A stretch of DNA of 64,000 bases, taken from the NCBI GenBank assembly GCA_943735955.1, contig OX030967.1:410001-474000 (forward strand), written 5' to 3'. Source of the DNA: Piscicola geometra. Taxonomy: Eukaryota; Annelida; Clitellata; Hirudinida; Piscicolidae. This document shows, one piece after another, positions 47,268 to 58,162 of the stretch (its first letter is position 1; the number at the start of each line of letters is the position of its first letter). Position numbers and translations under genes: made by a program. Under the pieces are notes generated by a model that saw only the letters and a program-made list of their open reading frames with translations, was not told the origin of the DNA and did not search any database.

Positions 47268-48957
47268 TCCACGATTAAAATTTTTAATCGTGCGTTAATC
47301 GTATTTTAACGCAATTTTTTTAGTATATTCGACATTACCATAAAATAGTATTAAAATTTTTTTCTTTACAATTGTAATATAAATTTTATTCGAATTTTTG
47401 TATAAAAAGTAATCAACATTTAAAGAAAAAAAAATTAATCCATAAATGATAAAAAATCCAATTGTCACACATCTTTTTGAGCCAGTTACTCAAAGGGCCA
47501 TCCATAAAAGACGTCCACAAATTTTTCGATTTTTTTCACCCCCTCCCCTTGTCCACTTTTGACTTAACCCTCTTCCCCCCCTTAGTTGTAGACGTCCAAA
47601 ACATATAATTTACCGAACTTAAATCAATGAATATTTTGGGAAAATTTACAACAATATAAAGAGTATGTGTTTACAAATATTTATTTAGAAATTCCAATTA
47701 TTTTCAAGGAAATTTCTTAATGAAATAATAACTGTTTGAAATCATTTTAGTAAATCAGTGTAATAAAAATTATCCACCATCGTTCAATCAATAGAAAATT
47801 CTAATTATTTAAGAATTGTTATTTGAGATTTTATTGTAATTGACAAATCAAACTTTAACAACACATTTAAAAATAATATTTAAGCGTATTAATTATTATT
47901 GAACCTATCGTTTCTAAATATAATCTGTTTGTGAAAGATTGTTTGGGTTTACATCCCAACTCTTTTGTCATTAAACTAGATGTATTTTGCCGTAAATTTA
48001 TGCAAAACTACTGCACTCAAAACACACTACGATGCGAATATCCACTTTGTCCTAAACCCCCTCGCCCCTTTTGTGTGGATGTCTTTTATGGATGGCCCCA
48101 AGCCAACAAGTTTTTCAACATTAGTTGGATCTAAAGAGACTTTTTTCTTGCTAACTATGTGTCCTGACAAGCTGAATAGACGTTCACATGGAACTCTACT
48201 TGCAGAAGCTTAGAAGTACTTTCTTGCCAGTTTCGCAAGAGTCGGATATGCCCCTTCGCGTTGTTCCCACCAAGCAAGAAGAAAACTCTCAAAGCCTACC
48301 TAAGATTCTTTTCTATAACGTTTAATGATTGACTTCATTAAGGTATTTTCATCTTCAGAATCTGAAGATTCAAATGTTTGTAGTCTTTTGTTTGGTGAAG
48401 GCTGTATAGATTTTGAGGTTTTTTTTTCTTATAGTTTTTTTAACTCTTTCATTTTTTCAAAACATTTTCAATTTTTAAATCGGGGGTCTAATGATGTGAC
48501 AATTCTTAACCATTAGATATTCTGATTATTTATTCTCTGTTCCAATTTGGAAAGAAATTTGGTGTGTGAAACGAATGACATAAGCTGGATCATCTTCTGA
48601 AGTGCATATTTTTTATTTAAAGTGACAAATTGCAAGTAACACTATTGAAAATTTCAATTATTTTTCACCCCCTAGAAGTTTTGTTGCAAATCTTCAAAAA
48701 ATGAAGGTTTTTTGATGAAATGCAATTTTTCCATTCGATTGTTGACAGTAAATTGATAGTGTTTGTGCTCACTTGCTGACAATGTTACCAAAACAGCAAA
48801 AAACAGTTAAATTTTGATAGGTTTTAATTCATTAAAATTGTTAAAATTGTTAAATGCGTTAATTTTTTTAATGCGTTAAAATATTTAACGGCGTTAAAAA
48901 TTTCAACGCTCGTTAATTGAAAGTTAACGTAGATTAAGCACAGCTCTAAATACAATA
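47268..48957 (-). mobile_element. hAT element, copy c, with both inverted ends
   Basis: The left end TAGGGCTGTTCCACGATTAA and the right end, reverse-complemented, TAGAGCTGTGCTTAATCTAC share TAGRGCTGT and GTTAA-rich subterminal repeats. The minus strand at 48260-48060 reads AYPTLAKLARKYF, stop, ASASRVPCERLFSLSG, then SLDPTNVEKLVGLGP, the hAT dimerisation domain. Other parts of the transposase are decayed. This is the most complete copy of the family in the window (others at 31.0-31.6, 38.0-39.0, 49.8-50.1 and 53.0 kb, plus the fragment at 25.0 kb). Confidence 0.82.
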
Positions 48958-49005
48958 GAATACAATACAATACAATACAAACAATACAATACAATACAAT
49001 ACGAT
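48945..49005. repeat. (AATAC)n microsatellite
   Basis: About eleven AATAC units with small interruptions, directly beside the right end of hAT copy c. Confidence 0.9.
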
Positions 49006-49229
49006 ACAATGACGAGTCTTATTAACGTGAGTTAACCCTTAAGAGCTTCTAGACCACTTAGTTATGATGATGATATCTCTTAAATGCTTTGAAAGTGTCA
49101 ATAAAATACTTTAAAATAAATAAATTAATTAAATTTCTACTATTATCACCCCCCAGTGTAACCGCTCCCATCACCCCTATCTCCATCATTCACAACACAC
49201 CACCAGCACGCAGCACAGCTCCACAAAAT

Positions 49230-49690
49230 CATCTTCTCACGTCTCTGTCGCTCTCTTCCCACTTGCCCAGCACTCTGTATGCTCTTCCCCACTTGTAGGA
49301 CATGGCAGAGTCTGCGTTGAGCTGCTTGGTCTGCTGCAGTTGAAGATAGCGACACTTAGACGGCAGACGCAAGTAGATGCTGGTTCGTTTGGCATAGAAG
49401 CTCAGGTGTGTTATCTCCCATGGTGTGAGAGACTTCTTCGTACAGTGGAACATCCTTCTATGTCTCTCGGTCGCTTTCAAGGTTTCCATATCTGCTTCCA
49501 CTTCCTCCTTCTTCTTTTCAGGCTTGCATTCTCGTGGTAGGCCTCTGCAGCGCCCTCCTGGCGAGGAACGCTTTGAGGGAATTCTTGCACCAAGCCTTCA
49601 GAGCAAGAATTCGTAGAAGGCGAGGTCAGGAAGGTGGAGAAGGAAAGGGCCACACTGGCATGTCTTCACAAACGTCTCCAGCAACTCCAT
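49230..49690 (-). pseudogene. ST13: ST13/Hip (Hsc70-interacting protein) pseudogene
   Basis: From ATG 49690 the minus strand reads MELLETFVKTCQCGPFLLHL then PDLAFYEFLL and TGA, like the N-terminal dimerisation domain of Hip ('EL..FV..C...P..LH.PEL.F'). After a disrupted section, 49501-49229 reads DMETLKATERHRRMFHC, THLSFYAKRTSIYLRLPSKC, QLNADSAMSYKWGRAYRVLG, KWEES and stop. That is the Hip TPR region ('LYAKRAS.F..L..P..AI.DC..A...NPDSA..YKWRG.A.R.LG.WEEA'). The linker and acidic middle are deleted, a stop lies at codon 31, and residues are substituted (WGRA for WRGxA). No introns are seen, which suggests retroposition, though no poly(A) or target duplication was identified. Confidence 0.72.
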
Positions 49691-49844
49691 TCTTGTTCAC
49701 AGATGAAGCCGAGATTTAAGCGTGAGCGAAAGCAATTGTAGCATTCTAAAACAAGCGAAATTAGTTATATATAAAAATTAGTTTAAAAAAATTAAAAACT
49801 TTATAAAACTAAATAAAATTTTAAAAGGCAACAATAGTGGCGCC

Positions 49845-50130
49845 TACCAAAAAACATAAGCTGGATCTTCTTCTCAAGTGTATAATTCTTGAGTAAGATG
49901 ACAAATGGCAGGTAACACTATTGAACATATTACATATTTTTCACAAAATATACGAAAAATGAATTTATTTGATGAATAGCAACTTTAAAAACGAGGAATA
50001 CAAATTTTATTAAACTATTTTTGTAGCACAAAACAATAAAATAAATTTTTAAAAAGGGTAATTGGGATACATTTGGTTAACTGCGTTGACATTTTTTAAT
50101 GCGTTAACTTTTTAATGGTGTTAAGCTATC
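49845..50130 (-). mobile_element. hAT family, copy d (outer end only)
   Basis: ATAAGCTGGATCTTCTTCTC and GTAACACTATTGAA match copies b and c, followed by the TTTTTAATGCGTTAA subterminal repeats. The coding part is gone. Confidence 0.65.
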
Positions 50131-50685
50131 AACCCTATAAAATTCGGACATTAAAACTAAAATACTATAATTAATTAAGTAATCATATACAGTATATGAT
50201 ATACTTCTTTTTTTGTGTCTGTTAGGTATAATAGGGCTTGAATTTTTATTTAGATTTGCTTTTATGTCTGGATAATCTTGAAAAATCAACTTTTTGTTTT
50301 TGAATTTTTTTCTTTGGCTTTTTCGAGTGATCAGAATGTTCACGCAATAGGAATTGTAAGCACATATTGCCCCAATTGGCTGATTATAAGCCTAAATTAT
50401 TGGCAAAAAAAATTTCCTAAATTTTTCATAAAAGTCCTTTAGGTACTACTGTTGCCAATACAAAGAAAACAACGAAACCTTGTTTTTGACATTTTCAACA
50501 CTAATTTTATCTAATATGTTTATATAGTCATTATAAACTCATAATTGATTGCTCGATATTTAGACAATAAAAACAAATTGTTCATAATTTTAATTTTTTA
50601 AATACCTATGTATGTATTTTAGCATAAATATTTGTTCACAGTTTATAAATGAAAATAAAACTGTTAAATTTTTGGGCGTTCACTA
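50131..50685. other. AT-rich stretch without a recognisable gene
   Basis: Short lysine-rich frames only (for example 50343-50104 minus) with no motifs. Confidence 0.5.
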
Positions 50686-50689
50686 GACC

Positions 50690-51243
50690 AGAAATTAAGT
50701 TATAGAGAACATGTTACCAGTGTTGTAAATAAATTAGCCAGATCAACTGGTTTGATTAACAAGATGAAGTTTTATCTTACCAAAAGATCCCTAAACCTGT
50801 TGTTTCACTCTTTATGTATGCCACATGTTACATACTGCAACATTGTCTGGGCTGGCACATATCAATCGATCACGAATCCTGTCAAACTAATGATGAAAAG
50901 AGCCATCAGGATTATCACCATGTCAAAGATAAGGTCGCACACAAAGGAATTATTCACCACAACAAATAATCTTAATTTCACTAAATTAAATATCTATCTT
51001 GCATTGATTTTTGTGTATAAACAACTTAATAATAAATTGCCGATTACATTTGAGAACTATTATAAGCATGTAACAAGTAACAGAATGTTTAATTATTTGC
51101 AATCAAATAAATCGAGAACTAATATTTTATACATGCATATATTTTGCAAAGGTCCTTGGTCTTGGAATGCCATTCTTAAGAGTGGCTTCCAATACAAGAC
51201 TACGTCGATTGCTGATTTTAAAAGAAAGATTAAAGTTTTTTAA
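50690..51243 (+). mobile_element. LINE copy F, 3' part of reverse transcriptase ORF
   Basis: The plus strand reads SYREHVTSVVNKLARSTGLI, then NKMKFYLTKRSLNLLFHSLC, MPHVTYCNIVWAGT, NPVKLMMKRAIRIITMSKIR, and finally the typical C-terminus SIADFKRKIKVF and stop at 51243. The RT catalytic core is missing. A separate family from the neighbours. Confidence 0.82.
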
Positions 51244-51589
51244 TAAATAGTGGTTAAGTAATTTCAAATACTGTACATATAATACATGTATATAATTGTA
51301 AGATATAGATACCCTGTGTAATATCGTCACGTAGTTTTTATGAGCCGATATGAAACATTTTGCATGTGAGGATGTATTTAAGTGAACAATAATGTTTCTG
51401 TCTTTTATGATTTAAATTGCTTTGCATTGAAATGATGTTACTATGGGATTCTTTAATCTGTAGATATTTGATTATTGGCATTTTTTTAATAATGTAGTAT
51501 TTAAGATAATCATTTGAAACTTTGAACATTCATGTCAAGGTGACTGTGCTAGATGAGCTCATGATTGAGCTCGATCACAGCCATCCTAT

Positions 51590-52770
51590 TTAGAAAATAG
51601 ACATTATCAAGTTAAATTAGGTACACACATCTCATCACCAACCAATATACAACACGGCGTTCCTCAAGGCTCTGTTCTTGGACCGCTTCTTTTCACCACA
51701 TACATCTCACCTATCTCAAATATAGTCAACCAATTCAATATAACCTACCATAAATATGCTGATGATATACAACTTCTTCAATTCATCACACCTAATACAT
51801 CCAACCAAGCTACTAGTAACCTCACATCTTGCATACAAACCATGGAAACTTGGTCTATCAATAACTATCTCCAGTTTAACACCACTAAATCAGAAATAAT
51901 AAAACTAGGCACCCCTTATCAATTAAATAGCTTAAACACAATATCATCTGTCACCATCAACTCAGATAAAATCCCCATCAATAACACTCTCAAAATACTC
52001 GGAGTCACCCTAGACAGCAAACTCACTTTCAAAAACCACATCACATCTATCATCCAATCATCACACTATCATCTCAAAGCAATCAAACACATACGCCCAT
52101 TCATTACTACTGATCTCTCCGCCTCACTTTCCCGATGTCTAATACTAAGCAGACTTGACTACTGTAACTCGCTATTATATAATATCACCAATCAAGAAAG
52201 AAATCGTCTACAATCAGTTTTAAACAAGGCGGCTAGAATCACACTCAACTGTGATTACCCAGGCCATCACCTTGTTCAATCATCAAAGGAAAATCTTATA
52301 AAACTCCACTGGCTTCCTATAGACTTTCGAATATCCTTTAAAATAGCCATCACCACATTCAAAATTCTTCAAACCTCAATACCGTCATATCTCAGCAAAC
52401 TCATAACTAAAAAAACATCAAACAAACAACTGCGTTCATCTTCATCTCTTCTCCTCAACCAAGAATCCACTACAAACAACATCTCAAAAAGAGCTTTCCG
52501 TCACGCAGCTCCAACAACTTGGAATGCCCTTCCACCTGCACTTCGAAGCATCAACCAATTTTCGACTTTCAAAGCCAAACTGAAAACTCATTACTTTAAC
52601 TTAGCCTATCATTCTTAATAATTACTCCATGCTACTCTTTGCTCTCCTTTTCATAACATTACTATTATAATTATTTTTATTTCTTTATTGCATTACGACG
52701 CAGTGAAAGCGCTTCAGTTGCGTGCCCAGGCGCTATAGAAAAATGACAATTATTATTATTATTATTATCC
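51590..52770 (+). mobile_element. LINE copy G, RT fragment with 3' end
   Basis: The plus-strand frame from about 51590 to 52618 reads HGVPQGSVLGPLLFTTYISP (motif B), HKYADDIQLLQFITP (catalytic YADD), LKILGVTLDSKLTF, LSRLDYCNSLLYNI, LHWLPIDFRISFKIAITTF and WNALPPALRSINQFSTFKAK. The 3' UTR has the CAGGCGCTATAGAAAAATGA + (ATT)n tail at 52732-52768. It is truncated before motif A. No internal stop, so probably a young insertion. Confidence 0.9.
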
Positions 52771-53200
52771 TGTCTTCTTATTATCAAACTTATTTGAAAT
52801 TTGATTCTAAGGAGCAAATAAAAGATCGTTTCGTGAAAAAAATAAATAATCGAACCATGTTAGCAAGGTTGTTTTGACAACAAAGTTAGTCAAGAGCCCA
52901 ATTTGTACCCATCTCAAAACTCTCAAAATATTTTAAATTTTAAGTTATGATTTAGGTTTCGATAATAAGGCCACAAGCTAAACTGTAATTATGAATTCAT
53001 ACTTTTAACATAGTATGATCATGAGGCGGGCTCTGACGGGTTAACGCGTTAATCGAAAGTTAATTAAGATTAAAGCACAGCTCTAGTTTTTATTACTATT
53101 CTAGTTTTATCAAATACATTTAGCACGTAAAAACAAAGGTATACCTGGCATTTAGGCTAAATGAACACAATTATTGATATTTATATTCATGCATGCATAT
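52771..53200. mobile_element. AT-rich stretch with a solo hAT end (copy e)
   Basis: At 53038-53085, GGGTTAACGCGTTAATCGAA then TTAAAGCACAGCTCTA matches the outer end of copies b and c. The rest (52771-53035) shows no gene or clear repeat. Confidence 0.55.
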
Positions 53201-53207
53201 ATGTTCC

Positions 53208-53372
53208 AGGGGCGGTGATCTGCTGCAAATCTTGGGGGTCCTACGGTATAATGGGTGGCGATCCTGGGGGTGGAGGGGTCTTGGGGTCACTACCATTGAG
53301 GTGGATCTCTCACTACTGAAAAGTCGGAAGGTTCAGACCCCACAACCCTCCACCAGGATCGCCGTCCACGAT
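53208..53372. mobile_element. MITE fragments related to 6063-6406
   Basis: 53208-53246 (CAGGGGCGGTGATCTGCTGC) matches the right end of the 344-bp MITE. 53250-53372 is a second, complete-looking short copy with inverted ends GGGTGGCGATCCTGG and (reverse complement) GGACGGCGATCCTGG enclosing about 90 bp. Confidence 0.65.
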
Positions 53373-53442
53373 ATTTACGATAAATCTTGCTGAATATGTA
53401 ATACAAAACACTTCAGCCCTTACGGCCCCCACGTTCTACCCC

Positions 53443-55916
53443 GTGTTCTTCCCTTTCTCCTCGTTTTCTTTCCCCGTATACTTACACCAGAGGCCTTTGG
53501 ACCCTTGGTTTGACCATGAGTGTCACGCCTCTAAACGCCTTAAGAGAAGTCTCGAGAGAAGCTACAGTGAGTTAAAAAATGAGCAAGCACGTACTGCCTG
53601 GGTCAAGCAGTTGAAAGTTTACAAAAGTCTGTGCAGACGCAAGTGAAAGCAGTTATGGAACTTGAAGCTTTCTCAGTCCAAAGGGAAGCCAGCTGACACC
53701 TGGAAACTCATCAATAGCATCGCGGGCAGAAGTAAGACGTCGTCAGTCTCAGGCATCAGTGCTGATGACTATCACGCACACCTCACAGGGAAAATTGCGT
53801 CGGCGAGAAGGTCAATCAATGCCCAAGATTACCCAACATTTTCATTCTGCGAGCACGGGCTTAGTTTGAATGGGTTCAGCATAGTCGACGAAGAAGAAGT
53901 AGTTAGGGCTATTCAAGAGCTTCCGAATAAGCAGTGCTCGATAGACCCGGTTCCTACATGGCTGTTGAAGGAGATATCTGGAATAATTGCTCCTTTTTTA
54001 GTGAGCTTATTCAACAGGTTTTTTTCGGCAGGCAGGGTTCCGAAGTCTTTCAAGTCGGCCTACATCACGCCACTGCTCAAGAAGCCAAGTCTTAAACTCA
54101 CTGAAACTTCGTCGTACAGGCCTATTTCAAACTTGAGGGTGTTGTCCAAACTCATGGAAAGATTAGTTCTCCACAGAGTAGTCAACAACCTCGAAGAATT
54201 TCACTTTTTCCCTCCCTTGCAGTCAGCCTACCGTCGTCATCATTCGACAGAAACTGCCATAACCAAAGTCTCTTCAGACATCGTTAGGGCAGCAGATGAC
54301 GGTAAGCTTAGATTGTTAGTTTTGCTTGATCTATCGGCAGCTTTCGATCTGGTAGATCATGCTACACTGCTCCAAAAACTGCACATCTCCTATGGTTTCT
54401 CTGACTCTGCGTTAGAATGGTTTAGGGACTACTTAAACGACAGATGTTTTGAAATCTGCTGTAGTGGGACAAAATCGACAATGTCGGTTTCCGCTGTAGG
54501 AGTCCCCCAAGGTTCAGTTCTTGGTCCTTTACTGTTCTCTTTGTACACTGGAGATTTGGAAAGAATAGCAGCTAGACATGAGCTCGCTTTTCATCAGTAC
54601 GCTGATGACACCCAGATTTACGGTCATTGCATTAAAGGTCATCAGGCTGACCTGCAAGCAAGGGTGTCATCATGCATTGATGAAATTGCTGCTTGGATGG
54701 GTGCCAATCAACTGAAACTTAACTCCAGCAAAACTGAAGTTATCTGGCTCTCATCCCGTCGAAACTCTACTCACACTCCCAAAGATCCAGTTCGCATTTG
54801 TCAGAACGAGATAATTCCTTCCGATAGTGTCAGAAACCTAGGAGTTTATCTCGACAAAGACCTCACCATGACGACACACATCAACAAGATGACTCAAACC
54901 TGCTTTGCTTCTTTACGCCAAACACGATCCATCAGATGGTTATTGACCAAGGACTCACTGAAAACATTGGCTTCTGCTTTGGTTCTCAGTCGAATTGACT
55001 ATGGCAATACCATTCTTACTGGGTTGCCAATGACGCAGCTGCCGAAAATTCAGTCTATAATCAACACCACAGCTAGGCTCATAACAGGTGCTAGAAAGTA
55101 TGATCACATCAGCCCTGTTCTCAAGGAGCTTCACTGGCTTCGTGTTGAAAATAGAACTGAATACAAAAACATCTTGTTAATGCACAAGTGTCTGTCTAAT
55201 GAGTGCCCAGATTATTTGTCGAGTAGCATTGTCATGAGAGCAAGTCTTCCCCAGAGGGAAAGACTCAGGTCTGCTAGGTCAAGAGATGTAGTTCCACAGA
55301 GCTACAAACTCAAGTATGCAGATGCAAGAAGCTTTTTTGTTGCAGCGCCGACTCTTTGGAATAGTCTTCCCAATAGACTCAAATCCCCGAGCTCGACCGC
55401 GTCATTCAGCCGCTCCCTGAAAACGTACTTGTTCGACCGATAACAATAACTTACAAATTTACTGCTCATTTTTCATTAATCAATTTCTTGCTTCCCAATT
55501 TCATTCTTTTTTATATTTATACAAATGGTCAATAATAATTGTAAAATAAATAATAATAATAATAAATAATAATAATAATATAATATAGATTTTTACTTTT
55601 TTTCTTAAATTTATTGTTATTATCATTTCAGTTTCAATCTTTAAAAAAAAATATTTTGTCTATTTAAAAAAAAATGTATATGTATATATGTATATATATG
55701 TATATATGTGTGTTTATATATATGTGTATATGTATGTATATATATATATATAAATGATTTTATTGTTAAATTTCAATACCTTACTTTTCCTATACTTTCC
55801 ATTTATTCATCTATCATTAATTGTATTATCAAATTTTCTATAACCAAGTGGTCTTGAAGCCCGTCCGGGTTTACGCCACGTTAATAATACTAGTCGTTGT
55901 ATTGTATTGTATTGTA
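53443..55916 (+). mobile_element. LINE copy B (CR1/Jockey-group-like), best-preserved RT ORF
   Basis: The plus-strand frame 53443-55443 is open apart from a single TGA at 53644-53646, where copy A has CGA (Arg). It contains the whole reverse transcriptase: SYRPISNLRVLSKLMERLVL, LLVLLDLSAAFDLVDHATLL (motif A), VGVPQGSVLGPLLFSLYTGD (motif B), YADDTQIYG (catalytic), NQLKLNSSKTEVIWLSS (motif D region), LGVYLDKDLTMTTHINKM (motif E region), LSRIDYGNTILTGLP, LHWLRVENRTEYK, and the C-terminus FFVAAPTLWNSLPNRLKSP. The endonuclease is missing (5' truncated, joined to MITE sequence). The 3' UTR ends in a TATTG-repeat tail at 55893-55916. Confidence 0.93.
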
Positions 55917-56404
55917 TACTAATTACCTAGATCCGCCCCTGCTATGGGCCGATGGTGGTTAATAACTAATTTTAAGAAAATAATTAAACCACCTATAATT
56001 TCCAATCACTCTAATTAATTTATTTTGTAAATAAATGAAAACATTTGTTCTTATTAACAATTTTTTTAATTTGTGAATTTAATTAAGAAGTTCATGTATT
56101 ATTTTATTTTTCTAGGAGGTCATACAATCATTTATTTGCTTCGATTTCTAAATTTATTTGCTTGCAAATAAACGAATTGTTGTTGTTGTAACTAAAATAA
56201 ACTAAACCAGAAAATATTTTGTTCAAAAACATGTAAAATCAGAGTTTTCTTAAATTTCTCTAAAAAAATGCTTTTTCAAAATCTGAGGTTCGTGGGTTTT
56301 TCAAAAATTGATAAAATTTATGAAATGCTATGTGAAAATTGAACTATTCTTTTGCATTTTTAGACAAGATTTGTTTTTGAACGAACTGAAGCGAACAAAT
56401 AAAT
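55917..56404. other. AT-rich stretch with repeat fragments
   Basis: 55925-55938 (ACCTAGATCCGCCCCTG) resembles a hAT-type end facing the MITE end at 53208. 56045-56180 is an inverted copy of the insertion at 38285-38425. No gene. Confidence 0.5.
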
Positions 56405-58160
56405 TTAGGGGAAAGTTGCTCAAGATGGAACAAGCTTATTTACAGCTATGCGGTATGGATTTTGTCAAAATATTTTTTTAGACATCTGTTTTCTAAGCAC
56501 ATTTGTATGTTGGTTTCGTTTCTGAAAGTTGCTTCATTCAATTATAATAATTTGAAAACTGATTTCTAGAAGAATAGTTAGAAAGTTGTGAAATAACGTT
56601 TTGCTGTTTTTTTCTCAAAATCCGAATAAATATAATAGTTAATTTATTATTATTAAATAGATGAAGCACTACAGTTTCATTATGTACAAGAAAATATAAT
56701 TAATAATTGAGTTATTAGCCTGTTGTAACCATGGATTTGTAGCATGGTCATAGTTGCCTACAATGGAACATGAACAGTTGCCTACGATGAAAGGTAAGAA
56801 GAAATTCAAGACATTGATAAATCTGTCTCGAGAGATGATAGTAGCATACGGATAAATCTATATAGATTATAATATAGTTGATGATTGAGACATTACAACT
56901 GAATGAATACGTAGCAGTGGCTTACCAAGGTGATTGGTATCCTGGTTATGTGGAAAAAGTTATAGACGAAGAAAATGCAGTTGTGAAGTTTCTTAATGCG
57001 TCCAAGAAACCTGGTTATTATCAATGGCCAGCAAGGGAAGAAAAACAGAATGTCTCGAAAAAATTTGTTTTATGTAAAATAAAAGCCCCTAACTCTAGTA
57101 TTTCTAAAAGACATTTGTTTGTTGAAGAACATGAAACTATTAAAAAACTGTATGGTAGGTATAATGCCACATTTTGTTGTTGATTGAAAAATTTATTAAA
57201 TATTAGTTTCAGCCTTTGCACATTAAATAAACGAATTTTAACAGGTTTTTTCATTCATTGAGAACATTGTTAATAGATGTAAGGCTGAATTATTTTAATT
57301 TTAGACTAAGAGTGCTTCTCAGCCATGTTTTTATCCGTCAATTTTAGATTCTTCAGAAACAAATAGCTAACTAGTTTAAACCTTACAAAAATTATATAAT
57401 AATTAATATGAATAAACTAAGTAAAAGTTGATTTCTTCCCTAAGTGAAGCTTTTAAATGTTAATAACTTTGTCATTTTAACGATATTATTCTTTTAACTT
57501 TTAATTCTGATTCCTTATATCAAATTAAATAAAACTAGTTATTTTCATTAATATAAGAGAAAAAAACAAAAGTTATGACAAAAAAGCAATATTTATGTTT
57601 TGTGATGGGGCCGTGAATTGCTTATAGATTATGACGTAAAAACGGTACAAAAAATGTACTCTTTTTAAATTTCAAAATAGGTATAACTTTATTTAAACAA
57701 ACAAATTAAAATTTGGTTAACGTATTTAAAATCAGTAAATCAAAATCTAAAATTTAAGCGTTTCAATTTAAAAAAATGAACAAGTTTGAAAAATCGATTG
57801 GGGTTGCTAACTATATACAGTATAATAGACTATATGAAGTATATTCTAAATAGACTAATGAAAATTAATACAAACGAATTATTTATTTTTCTATTAAATA
57901 AAAAACGGTTAGTATTCATTAGCTTTGACAAAAGTAGGTTCTATTTATAGCTAAATCTCACATTTGAATAGATGCAGACTTTCCAGAATAAATAATTATT
58001 TTTTTGAATGATTAGTATTGAGTGAGCAGAAAAAAGTATTTCTTTAGATAAATAAGATAGTCTGATTATGAGTAAAACTTTTAAATAAAAAAAATTATGG
58101 CATACAATATGATTTCATCTTAGGCAACTAGGATTTGGGAACCCAGTTGCTCAAGATGGA
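56405..58160 (+). mobile_element. DNA-transposon-like region with inverted GTTGCNYAAGATGRAA ends
   Basis: The left end at 56413 reads GTTGCTCAAGATGGAACAAG. The right end, reverse complement of 58107-58124, reads GTTGCCTAAGATGAAATC. A further direct copy GTTGCTCAAGATGGAA is at 58147-58162, and related motifs (GTTGCCTACAATGGAAC) at 56752-56785. The only recognisable ORF inside is 56878-57183. This looks like a decayed DNA transposon, superfamily not determined. Confidence 0.45.
56878..57183 (+). CDS. Tudor/SH3-like domain ORF, probably transposon-derived
   Basis: A 101-codon frame reads QLNEYVAVAYQGDWYPGYVE, then EENAVVKFLNASKKPGYYQW, then KKFVLCKIKAPNS, ending at 57183. The pattern 'xYVAVxYxGxWYPGxVxxVxxxxxVVKFLxxxxxxxxYxWP' is that of a small Tudor/SH3-like barrel often found at the C-terminus of transposon-encoded or uncharacterised invertebrate proteins. 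No upstream exon is seen and the first methionines are not distinctive, so it may be the last exon of a larger protein. It lies between the inverted ends described for 56405-58160. Function unknown; binding to chromatin or peptide is only an analogy. Confidence 0.5.
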   Translation: MMIETLQLNEYVAVAYQGDWYPGYVEKVIDEENAVVKFLNASKKPGYYQWPAREEKQNVSKKFVLCKIKAPNSSISKRHLFVEEHETIKKLYGRYNATFCC

Positions 58161-58162
58161 AT

